Assembly (NCBI GenBank): GCA_045602885.1
Contig: JAZSCJ010000017.1
Coordinates: 1 to 8,995, forward strand
Origin: JAJPXI01 sp045602885
GTDB taxonomy: Bacteria; Bacillota; Clostridia; Oscillospirales; Oscillospiraceae
Direction of reading: 5' to 3'
DNA: 8,995 nt
The notes beneath the pieces were generated by a model. It did not search any database, had not been told where the DNA came from, and was given only the letters and a program-made list of their open reading frames with translations. Position numbers and translations under genes: made by a program. Of this stretch, positions 1 through 7,063 are shown one piece after another. How positions within the stretch are numbered: the first letter of the stretch is position 1; every line of letters starts with the position of its first letter.

Positions 1-2291
1 CTCCCGCCCGGTTTTGTTTCGTCCGCAATCGGCGGAGCGGTGTCCGCAGACGGGGTGGCGTCCGCAGACGGGGCTGCGGTATCCGCAGGCGACGGCGCGG
101 TGGTTTCCGGCGTAACGGGTTCCACGGGCAAATCTTCGTCGCTATGGCCACAGACGTCGCAGACGCCGTCCATATTTTCATCATAGTGGCCGCCACGGCC
201 CTCCCCGACCGGCTGCATACACACAACGCAGTCCTGCCAATGGGTCTCATCATCAAAAACCCAGCTTTCGCCGGTAAAATGCCCCAAAGCCGGCAAACTG
301 ACAGACGCCTGATCGTCAACAGGTCTGGTGCCCGCGGCATCCAACCACCACCGGCTGCAGCCGTCACAGATGTAATATTCCAGATTGCCGGGGGTCAGGC
401 AGGTGGCATTTTGGGCCTCTACCTTGCGATAAGTATGGGTATGATTCTTTGCCGGAGCAAGGATGTAATCACATACCGTGCATTTCTGCGGCGCGGTCTC
501 GCTTGCCTCCGGGCCGGGGCTATGGCGCACGGGTGTATCGTAAGTCTTGCAAACGGCGCATTGATAGGCATGGCCGGATGCATCCACCGCATGATATTTC
601 GGGCTCCATTTGTGATCCCCGATCCGGCCGTACTGCAAGCCGCAGACGGTGCAGGCGGCCTTTTGCCGGCAGGTCGCCTCGCCGCCGCTATGGGGCGCGT
701 TGGTGCCGGAGATCACTTCCCTGCAGACGGTACATTTCTGATAATGATGGGTGCCGTTGCCGGTCCAGCCGCCCGCTTTGTGGCCGGTGGCGGGAATCAC
801 ACCCCAGGTGCTGAGCTTCACTTCCTGCACAGCGGCAGCATCGGCATAGGTTTTTCCGCAGCTGCATTTATAGTGGGCCTGCTGTCCGCTTTGCGTGCAG
901 GTAGGATTCTTTTGGGCGATCGCGGTGGGCTTGCACGTATGGTGGTTATCGGTTTCCTTCACATTGAGAAAATCGTAACGGATATCGATGACCTTGCCGA
1001 TGATCTGTTCATAAGCCCTGCTGGTATAGCAGGGAAGATTGTCATTGAGAATTGCGGTTGTGAGCATCTTGTCGTTGGCATCAAGCTTGAATTTGTATCC
1101 CTCTTTGGCAGACACCCAGACGACCAGCTGATAATCGTGACCCTTTACAAACCGCTCTCCGGGTACCATAAACTTATCGGTCGTTTTGTCAAGCCATTCC
1201 ACGGAGGTCGCAAAACAGCTATCCGGCTTTACGCTGATGGAACTGGGCCACACATTGCCCGCCAGGGGCTCGGCAATTTGCAGCTGCACATGGTCAATCA
1301 CGGGGGTATAATCCTCATAATTCAGGGAAGACCCGGCCACATATCCCACATAGCCGTTATAGCTGACCTGATACCAGCTGCCGGAGTTGGTGTGGACATG
1401 CACGCTTTGTCCCTTGGGGATTGTTGTCAGTTTTTGCGCCTGGCCGTAAGGCTCTTTCAGCAGACTCAATTCCTGCCGGGCAGTGCCGCGTCCAACCACA
1501 GTCGGCTCTGAGACAGAGAGCTTCAGCGTTTTGGTTTCATAATAGCCCATGTCGTGAATGCCCAGCTTGTAGTGGAGCTTAAACTGGACGGTCACCGCAT
1601 CTTTGCCGATGGTGTAAGGCATATAGCTGCCGCCGTTGTCCCGCTTGACGGTTTTTCCGCCTTCCGTGATCCAAACCTCCACATCTCCCACCAGGTCGGA
1701 CCGACCCATGAGGGGATCGTTTTGCGGCGGATTGAAGCCGCACATGAAATTGAGCATCTTTCCGGCTTCGGCGGTGGCGTAATATGTGCTGTCATCGGTG
1801 GTGGTGACAGGCGACGCACCGGTGACACCGGGCGTATACAGCTCGACGCCCTTTTCGGCCATGTAGTCCTCCAGATCGTCGGAGGCAAAGATTTTCATAT
1901 AGATATTCGAAGTCGCCCGGCTAAGGCCGTTCGCTTTGTCGGTCACCACGCATTGGAAGGGGATTTCGTCCCAGCCGGAGCCGATGATATGGCCCTCGCC
2001 GAACGGCGTGATAAATTGCAGATGGTAGGTGTCGGTGCCGGTGTAGCCGTAAGGATTGGCATTATCCTCCAGATCGTACCAATGCCCGTCACCGAAACCG
2101 ACATCCACCTGCCATTGATAGGTGTAGTTATCGGCATCATCTCCCACCCAGGCGTACAAATCGTAGATGCCGCCGGCCAGAATACTGTCATCCCAGCTCT
2201 GTCCCAGGTCAATAATGCCGTCCGCCCGTACCGTGACGGCCAGACTTGCAAACAGCACCAGGCAAAGCATCAGGCTGATTATTTTTTTCAT
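1..2291 (-). CDS. Secreted multidomain protein with Ig-like, SH3b and CxxC-repeat regions (3' end outside window)
   Basis: The frame is open from an ATG at 2291 to the left window edge, giving 763 codons with no stop, so the C-terminus is missing. Residues 1-23 are a clear signal peptide (MKK, hydrophobic core, ending VRA). Residues about 30-155 resemble a bacterial Ig-like domain (YQWQ, then W and FQCVVTD). Residues about 265-325 read as a bacterial SH3b domain (GSWYQVSYNGYVGYV), a fold that often binds cell wall. From about 453 to 719 there are one CxC and seven CxxC pairs interspersed with His-rich segments (HTHTY, CTVC, CDVCGH), like zinc-ribbon-like repeats of clostridial surface proteins. 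Residues 724 onward are a Pro/Ala/Thr/Asp stalk, which suggests a following membrane or wall anchor, not visible here. An AGAGGTG site lies about 7 nt upstream of the start, 15 bp after the preceding lipoprotein gene, so it is probably the distal gene of the operon. The exact function is unknown. Confidence 0.85.
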   Translation of the reverse strand, partial: MKKIISLMLCLVLFASLAVTVRADGIIDLGQSWDDSILAGGIYDLYAWVGDDADNYTYQWQVDVGFGDGHWYDLEDNANPYGYTGTDTYHLQFITPFGEGHIIGSGWDEIPFQCVVTDKANGLSRATSNIYMKIFASDDLEDYMAEKGVELYTPGVTGASPVTTTDDSTYYATAEAGKMLNFMCGFNPPQNDPLMGRSDLVGDVEVWITEGGKTVKRDNGGSYMPYTIGKDAVTVQFKLHYKLGIHDMGYYETKTLKLSVSEPTVVGRGTARQELSLLKEPYGQAQKLTTIPKGQSVHVHTNSGSWYQVSYNGYVGYVAGSSLNYEDYTPVIDHVQLQIAEPLAGNVWPSSISVKPDSCFATSVEWLDKTTDKFMVPGERFVKGHDYQLVVWVSAKEGYKFKLDANDKMLTTAILNDNLPCYTSRAYEQIIGKVIDIRYDFLNVKETDNHHTCKPTAIAQKNPTCTQSGQQAHYKCSCGKTYADAAAVQEVKLSTWGVIPATGHKAGGWTGNGTHHYQKCTVCREVISGTNAPHSGGEATCRQKAACTVCGLQYGRIGDHKWSPKYHAVDASGHAYQCAVCKTYDTPVRHSPGPEASETAPQKCTVCDYILAPAKNHTHTYRKVEAQNATCLTPGNLEYYICDGCSRWWLDAAGTRPVDDQASVSLPALGHFTGESWVFDDETHWQDCVVCMQPVGEGRGGHYDENMDGVCDVCGHSDEDLPVEPVTPETTAPSPADTAAPSADATPSADTAPPIADETKPGG
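42..77 (-). repeat. 18-bp tandem repeat encoding a PSAD stalk
   Basis: Two adjacent 18-bp copies (42-59 and 60-77) differ at two positions, and a degenerate third copy follows to about 100. In the minus-strand gene they encode PSADAT and PSADTA units within the Pro/Ala/Thr-rich C-terminal stalk. Such low-complexity spacers can vary in copy number between strains. That is inference only. Confidence 0.6.
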
Positions 2292-2306
2292 AAAAGAGCA
2301 CCTCTG

Positions 2307-2825
2307 TTACGGGCTGCGGGCAAACCACTGATAGCTGAGCATGGGCTGCCCGTCAAACGCGAAGCTGCACTGCATAAGCAGCGTGCCGTCCTCCAGCAGC
2401 GTCAGGCAATAGCTGTACTCGCCGGTGGGGGTCACCTCCGCATACCAGCTGCCGTTGCCGCAGCCGGGGTAAAGCTCGCCCTCCCTTATGCGCAGAGATT
2501 GTTCCCTAAAGTTATCCTCGGGAAATTCCGGATCATCATAGGTGACCGTCATCGTCTGCGCCGTGTCACCGGTGATGACGAGCGTTGCGTTGGTGTTTTG
2601 ATTTTTGTCACCCTCCACTTCCGTGTGGGTGCGCCGCCAGGAGCCGGACAGCTCCACGGGCTGCAGCCCATGTACGGCAGGCTCTGCTGTCACAGGCGCG
2701 GATGGCTCCGCGCCTGTCTGCACAGTTGCCGCGGGCGCTTTTGTTTCATCCGGAGCTGCCTCTCCGCAACCAACGCACAGCGTCAGCAACAGGCAGGCAG
2801 CCAGCATCATAGCGAGCTTTTTCAA
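2307..2825 (-). CDS. Putative lipoprotein B (TTG start)
   Basis: This encodes a 172-aa exported protein of unknown function. I chose the TTG at 2825-2823 because an AAAGGAG site (2834-2840) sits 8 nt upstream and because the resulting N-terminus is a typical signal sequence (MKKLAMMLAACLLLTL). The upstream in-frame ATG at 2870 would start inside the preceding gene and has no RBS. The probable lipidated residue is Cys20, but the preceding CVG is a weak lipobox because Cys replaces Leu at -3. Lipid anchoring is therefore likely, not certain. A low-complexity Pro/Ala/Thr linker (about 22-50) precedes a compact domain beginning LSGSWRRTHTEVEG. That domain has several beta-strand-like segments and four Cys/Trp-containing stretches (for example CGNGSW and YQWFARSP at the end). 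I do not recognise the family with certainty. It lies 22 bp after the TPM gene and 15 bp before the secreted CxxC protein. Confidence 0.82.
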   Translation of the reverse strand: MKKLAMMLAACLLLTLCVGCGEAAPDETKAPAATVQTGAEPSAPVTAEPAVHGLQPVELSGSWRRTHTEVEGDKNQNTNATLVITGDTAQTMTVTYDDPEFPEDNFREQSLRIREGELYPGCGNGSWYAEVTPTGEYSYCLTLLEDGTLLMQCSFAFDGQPMLSYQWFARSP

Positions 2826-2840
2826 GGCGACAACTCCTTT
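2823..2840 (-). promoter_or_regulatory. RBS that selects the TTG start of lipoprotein B
   Basis: AAAGGAG at 2834-2840 lies 8 nt before the TTG at 2825-2823. This is the same spacing as the RBSs of the three upstream genes (SPFH, zinc-ribbon, TPM). It supports a non-ATG start at codon 16 of the longer open frame. Confidence 0.75.
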
Positions 2841-2847
2841 ACGGCAA

Positions 2848-3621
2848 TCAGAATTTTCCGCCGCCGCCACCGTGGGTGGTTCCGGAGGAGGATCTGTGGG
2901 TAGTCGAGCCGCTGCTGGACTGGGGACGCTCTGTTTTTGTCAGCTGGGTGTAAAGGAACAGGTCCCGTGAAGCGGTCAGCTGCAGGCTGCCGGGTGTTAC
3001 ATAGCTGTCTGCCTTCACTTCCTGACGGACGGTCTTGAGCTTGCGCTTCATCTTGCCGGTGGCGATCAGCGCCACCACGAAGCCGATCACAAGGGCGACC
3101 ACCACATTCAACGCCCACTTGAAGGGTTCTTTGGGCAGGTTGTGGTTGTCGTAAGGATCACCGCCTCTGGCCTGGGTGATGAACTCGTCACAGAGTTCAG
3201 CAAAGGTATCAAAGGCCGCCGCAAAATCGCCGTCGGACAGATACGGAACGAACTGATCGGAGATGTACTCCAGCCCCGCGTCGGTAATGGCGGTGATGCC
3301 ATAACCGGTGGTGGACACCCACCAGTCGCTGGTTTCCATGCTCACGAGCAGCAAAATGCCGTCCGCCCGGTAGTCGTTGTAGTCAAACCAATCGTCCGCG
3401 AAGTCCATAGGTTCCTCGCCGTCGGTGGAGTCCACCGTGACGATCACAACATCCACCCCCTGCCGGGTGCTGATCTCCGTCAGCTTCTGCTCCAGGGCAG
3501 ATGCCTCACCGGACGTGAGCAGCTGCGCGTCATCCGTCAGCAGCGGAGAGGCCGCATGCGCCGTAAGACAAAGCGCTGTCAGCAGACAGAGGACGAGAAA
3601 AATACTTGTAAGTTTTTTCAC
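2848..3621 (-). CDS. TPM-domain membrane protein (YdjH/YgcG-like)
   Basis: This is a 257-aa protein. Residues 1-23 form a signal peptide ending AHA. Residues about 26-150 match the TPM (YgcG/DUF477) domain, with a region beginning LTDDAQLLTSGE, then QGVDVVIVTVDS, an acidic DFADDWFD motif, DGILLLVS and TGYG. A single membrane helix covers about 169-189, so the TPM domain should face outside and the basic segment KMKRKLK inside. The tail (about 235-257) is Ser/Thr/Gly-rich and ends in GGGGGKF, a typical ending in this family. The start is GTG at 3621, set by AAGGAGG at 3630-3636, 8 nt upstream. In Bacillus subtilis the TPM protein YdjH is encoded with YdjG and YdjI, the same partners as here. 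TPM domains have been reported as phosphatase or assembly factors in other organisms. Activity here is not demonstrable from sequence. Confidence 0.92.
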   Translation of the reverse strand: MKKLTSIFLVLCLLTALCLTAHAASPLLTDDAQLLTSGEASALEQKLTEISTRQGVDVVIVTVDSTDGEEPMDFADDWFDYNDYRADGILLLVSMETSDWWVSTTGYGITAITDAGLEYISDQFVPYLSDGDFAAAFDTFAELCDEFITQARGGDPYDNHNLPKEPFKWALNVVVALVIGFVVALIATGKMKRKLKTVRQEVKADSYVTPGSLQLTASRDLFLYTQLTKTERPQSSSGSTTHRSSSGTTHGGGGGKF

Positions 3622-3634
3622 AGTGCACCCCTCC

Positions 3635-4708
3635 TTACAGCAGCCACAGCAGGTAGCTCAGGCCGAAGGCCACAGCGCCGACCACAGCAGCAAGACCAAA
3701 GAGCCATTTTTTATAGATACCCTTATCCATGGGCAGATCGCCCGCAAGTTTTCCGGTCTGACCGTTCATGGCGAAGGTGTAGGTGTTGCCGTTCCACTTT
3801 GTGTTCAGCAGCCACACCGGGTAAAGCGCGTAGCGGGTTTTGCCGTGCTTCAGCCGCACGCTGGAATGCTCCGGAATCACAGAGGTGTAGCCGCTGGTGG
3901 TGGCAGCGAAGGCCTCTTCCGTGCTGCGCTTGACCCGCTCGTTCGCGCGGGGAATGCATTTGTCGGCATCCACATCATACTTATCCGCCAGATAGCCCGC
4001 CAGATAAGCGGTCTGGAAATCCACCGCATCCGCAGGGTCATAAGGCTCCAGCGACTCCATCATGGTATCGTCCATCTTGGAGGAACCGTCCACCGGGATG
4101 CGGGTGAACTGCAGAGAGCCGCTGCGGCTCAATGCAAAGTAGCTGGTTTGGGTGTAGTTATACCGGCTGTCGCTCCAGGCGCGGACCTGGGTTGCCTTAT
4201 AGCGCACGTCCGCCTCGGCGCCGGTATCAAACAGCCACACCGGCACATAGACCCCCTGGATTTCCTCGAGGTGATTTTCGTCCTTGAACACCCGGGGAAG
4301 CAGACGTTTTCCTTCATAATGCTTCTTCAATGCGGCGATGGCGGCTTTTTTGTCCAGCTTGAAGGGGATCACCAAATCCGGCTTCAGGCTGCCCGCAAAC
4401 TGCTCCATCATCACCACGGGATTTCCGCAGTAGGGGCAGGCGGTGGCGGCCGTCTGCTCGTCACCGATGACCTCGCCGCCACAGGAGTTGCACACATAGG
4501 CCCGCAAACCGTCGGACAGCACTTCTGCCGGCGTGGACTCCCAATCCATTTCATCGTCCACATCGCTCCGCAGCGCGTCGTCATAGGCAGCAAGGGTCTC
4601 CACTTCAAATTCCGTGTCGCAATAGGGACATTTCATTTTCTGCAGATTGCTGTCAAACTCAATCGCGCCGTCACAGCAGGGGCATTTGTATTCCTGTAAT
4701 ACGCCCAT
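3635..4708 (-). CDS. Two-zinc-ribbon, tail-anchored membrane protein (YdjG-like)
   Basis: This is a 357-aa protein. Two zinc ribbons stand at the N-terminus: Cys9, Cys12, Cys27 and Cys30, then Cys73, Cys76, Cys91 and Cys94, each of CxxC...CxxC form (for example CPYCDTEF, CPYCGNP). A long soluble region follows, containing YVPVWLFDTGAEADV and, later, RYALYPVWLLNTKWN. One hydrophobic helix closes the protein (about 335-357), so it is probably tail-anchored with the ribbons in the cytoplasm. Automated annotation often mislabels such proteins as TFIIB-like or primosomal helicase-like because of the ribbon, but there is no helicase domain. The ATG at 4708 has AAGGAGG 8 nt upstream. The gene starts 22 bp after the SPFH gene and ends 13 bp before the TPM gene, matching the B. 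subtilis YdjG context. It is probably a membrane partner of the TPM protein. Confidence 0.92.
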   Translation of the reverse strand: MGVLQEYKCPCCDGAIEFDSNLQKMKCPYCDTEFEVETLAAYDDALRSDVDDEMDWESTPAEVLSDGLRAYVCNSCGGEVIGDEQTAATACPYCGNPVVMMEQFAGSLKPDLVIPFKLDKKAAIAALKKHYEGKRLLPRVFKDENHLEEIQGVYVPVWLFDTGAEADVRYKATQVRAWSDSRYNYTQTSYFALSRSGSLQFTRIPVDGSSKMDDTMMESLEPYDPADAVDFQTAYLAGYLADKYDVDADKCIPRANERVKRSTEEAFAATTSGYTSVIPEHSSVRLKHGKTRYALYPVWLLNTKWNGNTYTFAMNGQTGKLAGDLPMDKGIYKKWLFGLAAVVGAVAFGLSYLLWLL

Positions 4709-4730
4709 AGGATTTTCCTCCTTTGAAAGA

Positions 4731-6062
4731 TCAGATCAGGTCGCCGTTATCGAAGGGATCGCCGCATTCGGGGCAGAATCTGGGCGCCTTGGTGGGATCC
4801 TCCGGCTGCCAGCCGCACTTGTCGCACTTATACTGGGGAACGCCCGCGGGCTTCTTGCTGCCGCACTCGGCACAGAACTTGCCGGTGTTCTTCGCGCCGC
4901 AGGAGCAGGTCCAGCTGCCGTCATCGACAGGTCTGGGGCTTCCGCACTCGGGGCAGAACTTACCGGTGGCGGTCGCGCCACAGGCGCACTTCCAGCCCTC
5001 CTGCGCCGGCGCTGCGGCGGGCGCGGGCTGCTGCGCCATCTGCTGCTGTCCCATGGCATAGAACTGCTGCGCTGCGTTGAAGCCGCCGCCCATCGTGTTG
5101 CCGGCCATGCCCATGCCCATGAAGCCGGTCATGGCGCCGGCGGAATTGCCCGCTGCGGTTTCCATGGCGTTGGCGGTGGCGGTGGTCATGCGCCCTGCCA
5201 TCATGGCGGCGTTGGAGCCGTAGGACATGCTGTCCTCCATCTCCTGGATCTTCTTCATGTCCTCGGGGTTCAGGGTGATGGGATTGAGCGCGATCTTCTC
5301 AACGGAAATACCGCGGGATTCCACCCACTCAGCCTGAAGGGCGTCGTTCATGGCCTTGCGCAGCTCATTGACCTTGGCGGGCAGCTGGGCAGGACGCAGC
5401 TCCATCTCAGCCAGCGCGCCGAAAGCAGGCTGCAGCGCGGACACGAACTCGGTCTTCAGCTGGCTGTCAATCTGATCTCTTGTAAAGGCCTGCTCCACAT
5501 TGCCGCAAACCTTGGTGTAGAACAGCAGGGGGTTCGAAATGATGTAGGAATACACACCGTTGCAGCGGACATTGACCGTGCGGGAAAAGCCGATGCGCTT
5601 GTTCATGACCTCAAAGATGATGGGGCTGGGGGTGCCGAACTTGTTGCCCATGATCTCCTTGGTGTTGAAATAATAGACTCTCTGATCCTTGCCGGTGTCG
5701 CCGCCGTATGTAAAGCGCTTGCCGAGGACCTTGAAGGTCTCCTTCAGACTTTCGCCCAGAGAGCCGGCAAAGATGGAGGGCTCGGTGGAGGTGTCGTAAG
5801 TATATTCACCGGGTTCGGCACAGACTTCCACGATTTTGCCCTGCTCCACGATGATCATGCACTGACCGTCGGCAACCGCGATGCCGGAGCCATTGGAGAT
5901 CAGGTTGTCGCTGCCCTTGGTGTTGGAGCTGCGGCCGCTCACTCTCTTCTGGCCCTTGACCACAAGGGTGTCCATGTCCAGCGCTTCGCAGTAGAAAAAT
6001 TCCTTCCACTGATCGGCCAGAACGCCGCCCAGCGCGCCAATACCTGCTTTAATAAGTCCCAT
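4731..6062 (-). CDS. SPFH-domain protein with three C-terminal zinc ribbons (YdjI-like)
   Basis: This is a 443-aa protein. The N-terminus (MGLIKAGIGALGGVLADQWKE) is an amphipathic membrane-associating segment, not a signal peptide. Residues about 20-280 form an SPFH (band 7/flotillin-like) domain of the virion-core/YdjI type, with NTKGSDNLISNGS, AEPGEYTYD and a C-terminal helix. A Met/Gly/Ala/Gln-rich linker (about 285-354) follows. Three zinc ribbons then occur: Cys359/361/370/373, Cys386/388/397/400 and Cys413/416/430/433. The first two begin with CxC instead of CxxC. In B. subtilis YdjI helps recruit PspA to the membrane. By analogy this protein is probably an oligomeric scaffold on the inner membrane face. 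The ATG at 6062 has AAAGGAG 8 nt upstream. The gene follows the 48-aa ORF by 18 bp. Family assignment is strong, and role is by homology. Confidence 0.95.
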   Translation of the reverse strand: MGLIKAGIGALGGVLADQWKEFFYCEALDMDTLVVKGQKRVSGRSSNTKGSDNLISNGSGIAVADGQCMIIVEQGKIVEVCAEPGEYTYDTSTEPSIFAGSLGESLKETFKVLGKRFTYGGDTGKDQRVYYFNTKEIMGNKFGTPSPIIFEVMNKRIGFSRTVNVRCNGVYSYIISNPLLFYTKVCGNVEQAFTRDQIDSQLKTEFVSALQPAFGALAEMELRPAQLPAKVNELRKAMNDALQAEWVESRGISVEKIALNPITLNPEDMKKIQEMEDSMSYGSNAAMMAGRMTTATANAMETAAGNSAGAMTGFMGMGMAGNTMGGGFNAAQQFYAMGQQQMAQQPAPAAAPAQEGWKCACGATATGKFCPECGSPRPVDDGSWTCSCGAKNTGKFCAECGSKKPAGVPQYKCDKCGWQPEDPTKAPRFCPECGDPFDNGDLI

Positions 6063-6080
6063 AATAATAACTCCTTTCGG

Positions 6081-6227
6081 TTATATGAATTCTATGTCCA
6101 TAAGTTCTCTGATTTTGTACTGCATTTTTTCGGGAGGCGCTCGTCCGCACGCCGCCGACATCATCGGAATCTGCCCGTTTGAAGCCATCAGGCCCGGGGC
6201 GGCCATCACAAGGGCACACCTTTTCAT
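6081..6227 (-). CDS. Small protein of 48 aa, unknown function
   Basis: This complete small ORF, easily missed by length cut-offs, starts with ATG at 6227 and ends with TAA at 6081. AGGAG (6235-6239) lies 7 nt before the ATG and overlaps the TAG stop of the upstream lipoprotein gene, an arrangement that suggests translational coupling. The protein begins MKRCALVMAAPG, is rich in Met and Ala with two Cys in its first 27 residues, and ends in a charged, helix-prone segment (PPEKMQYKIRELMDIEFI). There is no convincing signal peptide or membrane helix. I do not recognise a family. Its position inside the operon, immediately before the SPFH gene, argues that it is real. The alternative is that the segment is only a 175-bp leader that happens to be open. 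Confidence 0.6.
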   Translation of the reverse strand: MKRCALVMAAPGLMASNGQIPMMSAACGRAPPEKMQYKIRELMDIEFI

Positions 6228-6237
6228 CCTTCTGCTC

Positions 6238-6813
6238 CTATTCACTCACAGGGGTCACGCTTGCCAGTATCGCCCGCAGCTGCGGGTCTTCCAGCGTGAT
6301 TTCCTCTCTTTTCCGCTCCAGCCAACAGCTTGCCATGAAATTCCCGGCTTCTGTGTCCGTCCACAAAACCGCGACCTTGCCGAGAGCGACCCTGCCAAAC
6401 AGCTCCTCGCCGGTAAAGCCCTGCCATGTGTATGCGCCCAAACGCAGCGGCTCGATCTCCGCAACGTTTTGACAGACCTCTGCTCCCGGCTCCGGCATTT
6501 CGGTTCCCGGGCCGTAGTAATCCAGCCGGACGTAGAGCCCGGTTCGCAGATCCTCCTCGGTCGCCCCGCCTTTGATGATGTTCAGGCTGTTGGTTTTTTC
6601 TGCGTTGGGAGGATCAGAAAACGGGTCCTTCACCGCCACCGCCGCCCAGCCGTTTGGGATCAGAACGGAAAATTCACCGGTATTGTAAACTTCGTCGGCC
6701 TGCGCTTCCCTTGCAGACTGCGCCAATTGTTCCAGCGCCTGCGCCTCTTCCGCGTGACAGGCGGTCAGGCCGGCCAGCAGCAACAGCGCGGCGATGATGC
6801 AAAACTTTTTCAT
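6238..6813 (-). CDS. Lipoprotein A, probable PsbP/DUF1795-like fold
   Basis: This is a 191-aa lipoprotein with a clean signal sequence (MKKFCIIAALLLLAG) and a good lipobox LTAC, giving lipidated Cys19. Residues about 20-40 are an Ala/Gln/Glu-rich helical linker. From about 44 the sequence GEFSVLIPNGWAAV resembles the opening strand and turn of PsbP/MOG1/DUF1795-type domains, followed by alternating strand-like segments (GLYVRLDYYG, YTWQGFTGEE, KVAVLWTDTE). The fold assignment is tentative. The ATG at 6813 has GGAGG only 4 nt upstream, a short spacing. It is the first gene after the candidate promoter at 6938-6966 and so probably heads the operon. The protein should sit on the outer face of the cell membrane. 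Ligand and role are unknown. Confidence 0.88.
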   Translation of the reverse strand: MKKFCIIAALLLLAGLTACHAEEAQALEQLAQSAREAQADEVYNTGEFSVLIPNGWAAVAVKDPFSDPPNAEKTNSLNIIKGGATEEDLRTGLYVRLDYYGPGTEMPEPGAEVCQNVAEIEPLRLGAYTWQGFTGEELFGRVALGKVAVLWTDTEAGNFMASCWLERKREEITLEDPQLRAILASVTPVSE

Positions 6814-6937
6814 AAGGCCTCCGTTAAATTGCGGACTCGATCACATGGGGCGCAACCGGCTGTCCCTGCTGCCGGGATTTAGCTGCGCACGGCCTGCACA
6901 TATCCAGGCCAACTCCCAAGTGACGCACTTTTCTATT

Positions 6938-6966
6938 ATTATAATTAAATATCTGTATACATGAAA
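6938..6966 (-). promoter_or_regulatory. Candidate promoter of the SPFH/TPM operon
   Basis: A perfect TATAAT (-10) reads on the minus strand at 6938-6943, within an AT-rich stretch. The -35 is poor: TTTCAT at 6961-6966 with 17-bp spacing, matching only at the first TT. Alternatives at 16 or 18 bp match at three positions. Transcription would start near 6931, giving a leader of about 115 nt before lipoprotein A. The weak -35 next to a strong -10, with a palindrome just upstream, fits an activator-dependent promoter. That is inference. Confidence 0.55.
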
Positions 6967-6970
6967 TGGT

Positions 6971-7004
6971 CCCGAGGATACTTCACGCGAAAAGTATCCT
7001 TGGG
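6971..7004. promoter_or_regulatory. Inverted repeat upstream of operon promoter, candidate operator
   Basis: Arms CCCGAGGATACTT (6971-6983) and AAGTATCCTTGGG (6992-7004) pair with one imperfect position around an 8-nt spacer. Arm centres are 21 bp apart, two helical turns, and the dyad centre lies about 56 bp upstream of the predicted transcription start, just beyond the weak -35. There is no T-run on either side, so it is a better operator than terminator candidate. The protein that binds it is unknown. The adjacent 7TM-LuxR regulator is a reasonable guess. Confidence 0.5.
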
Positions 7005-7014
7005 ATAATATGGA

Positions 7015-7050
7015 AAATGCACAAACGACGCATCTGCCGTTTGTGCATTT
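7015..7050 (-). terminator. Hairpin terminator after the LuxR-type gene
   Basis: Perfect 13-bp arms (7015-7027 and 7038-7050, AAATGCACAAACG on the plus strand) flank a 10-nt loop, beginning 13 bp past the TAA at 7064. On the minus-strand transcript the stem ends in UUU and continues one more U before CC, so the U-tract is short. It is likely an intrinsic terminator separating the regulator from the operon. It could be leaky. Confidence 0.65.
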
Positions 7051-7063
7051 CGTTCACTCTCTA

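Noticed and set aside
2826..2870. Upstream ATG (2870) for lipoprotein B
   Set aside because: It falls inside the TPM gene, has no RBS and would bury the signal sequence 15 residues in. The TTG at 2825 has AAAGGAG at ideal spacing.
144..2903. Long plus-strand open frames (144-1511 and 1554-2903)
   Set aside because: They lie antisense to genes with signal peptides, domains and RBSs, and their translations are low-complexity Gly/Ala/Arg/His-rich with no recognisable domain. They arise from GC-biased codons on the opposite strand.
3142..6182. Long plus-strand open frames over the TPM, zinc-ribbon and SPFH genes (424 and 511 codons among them)
   Set aside because: They are antisense shadows of well-supported families on the minus strand, with no RBS-supported start and no coherent domain.
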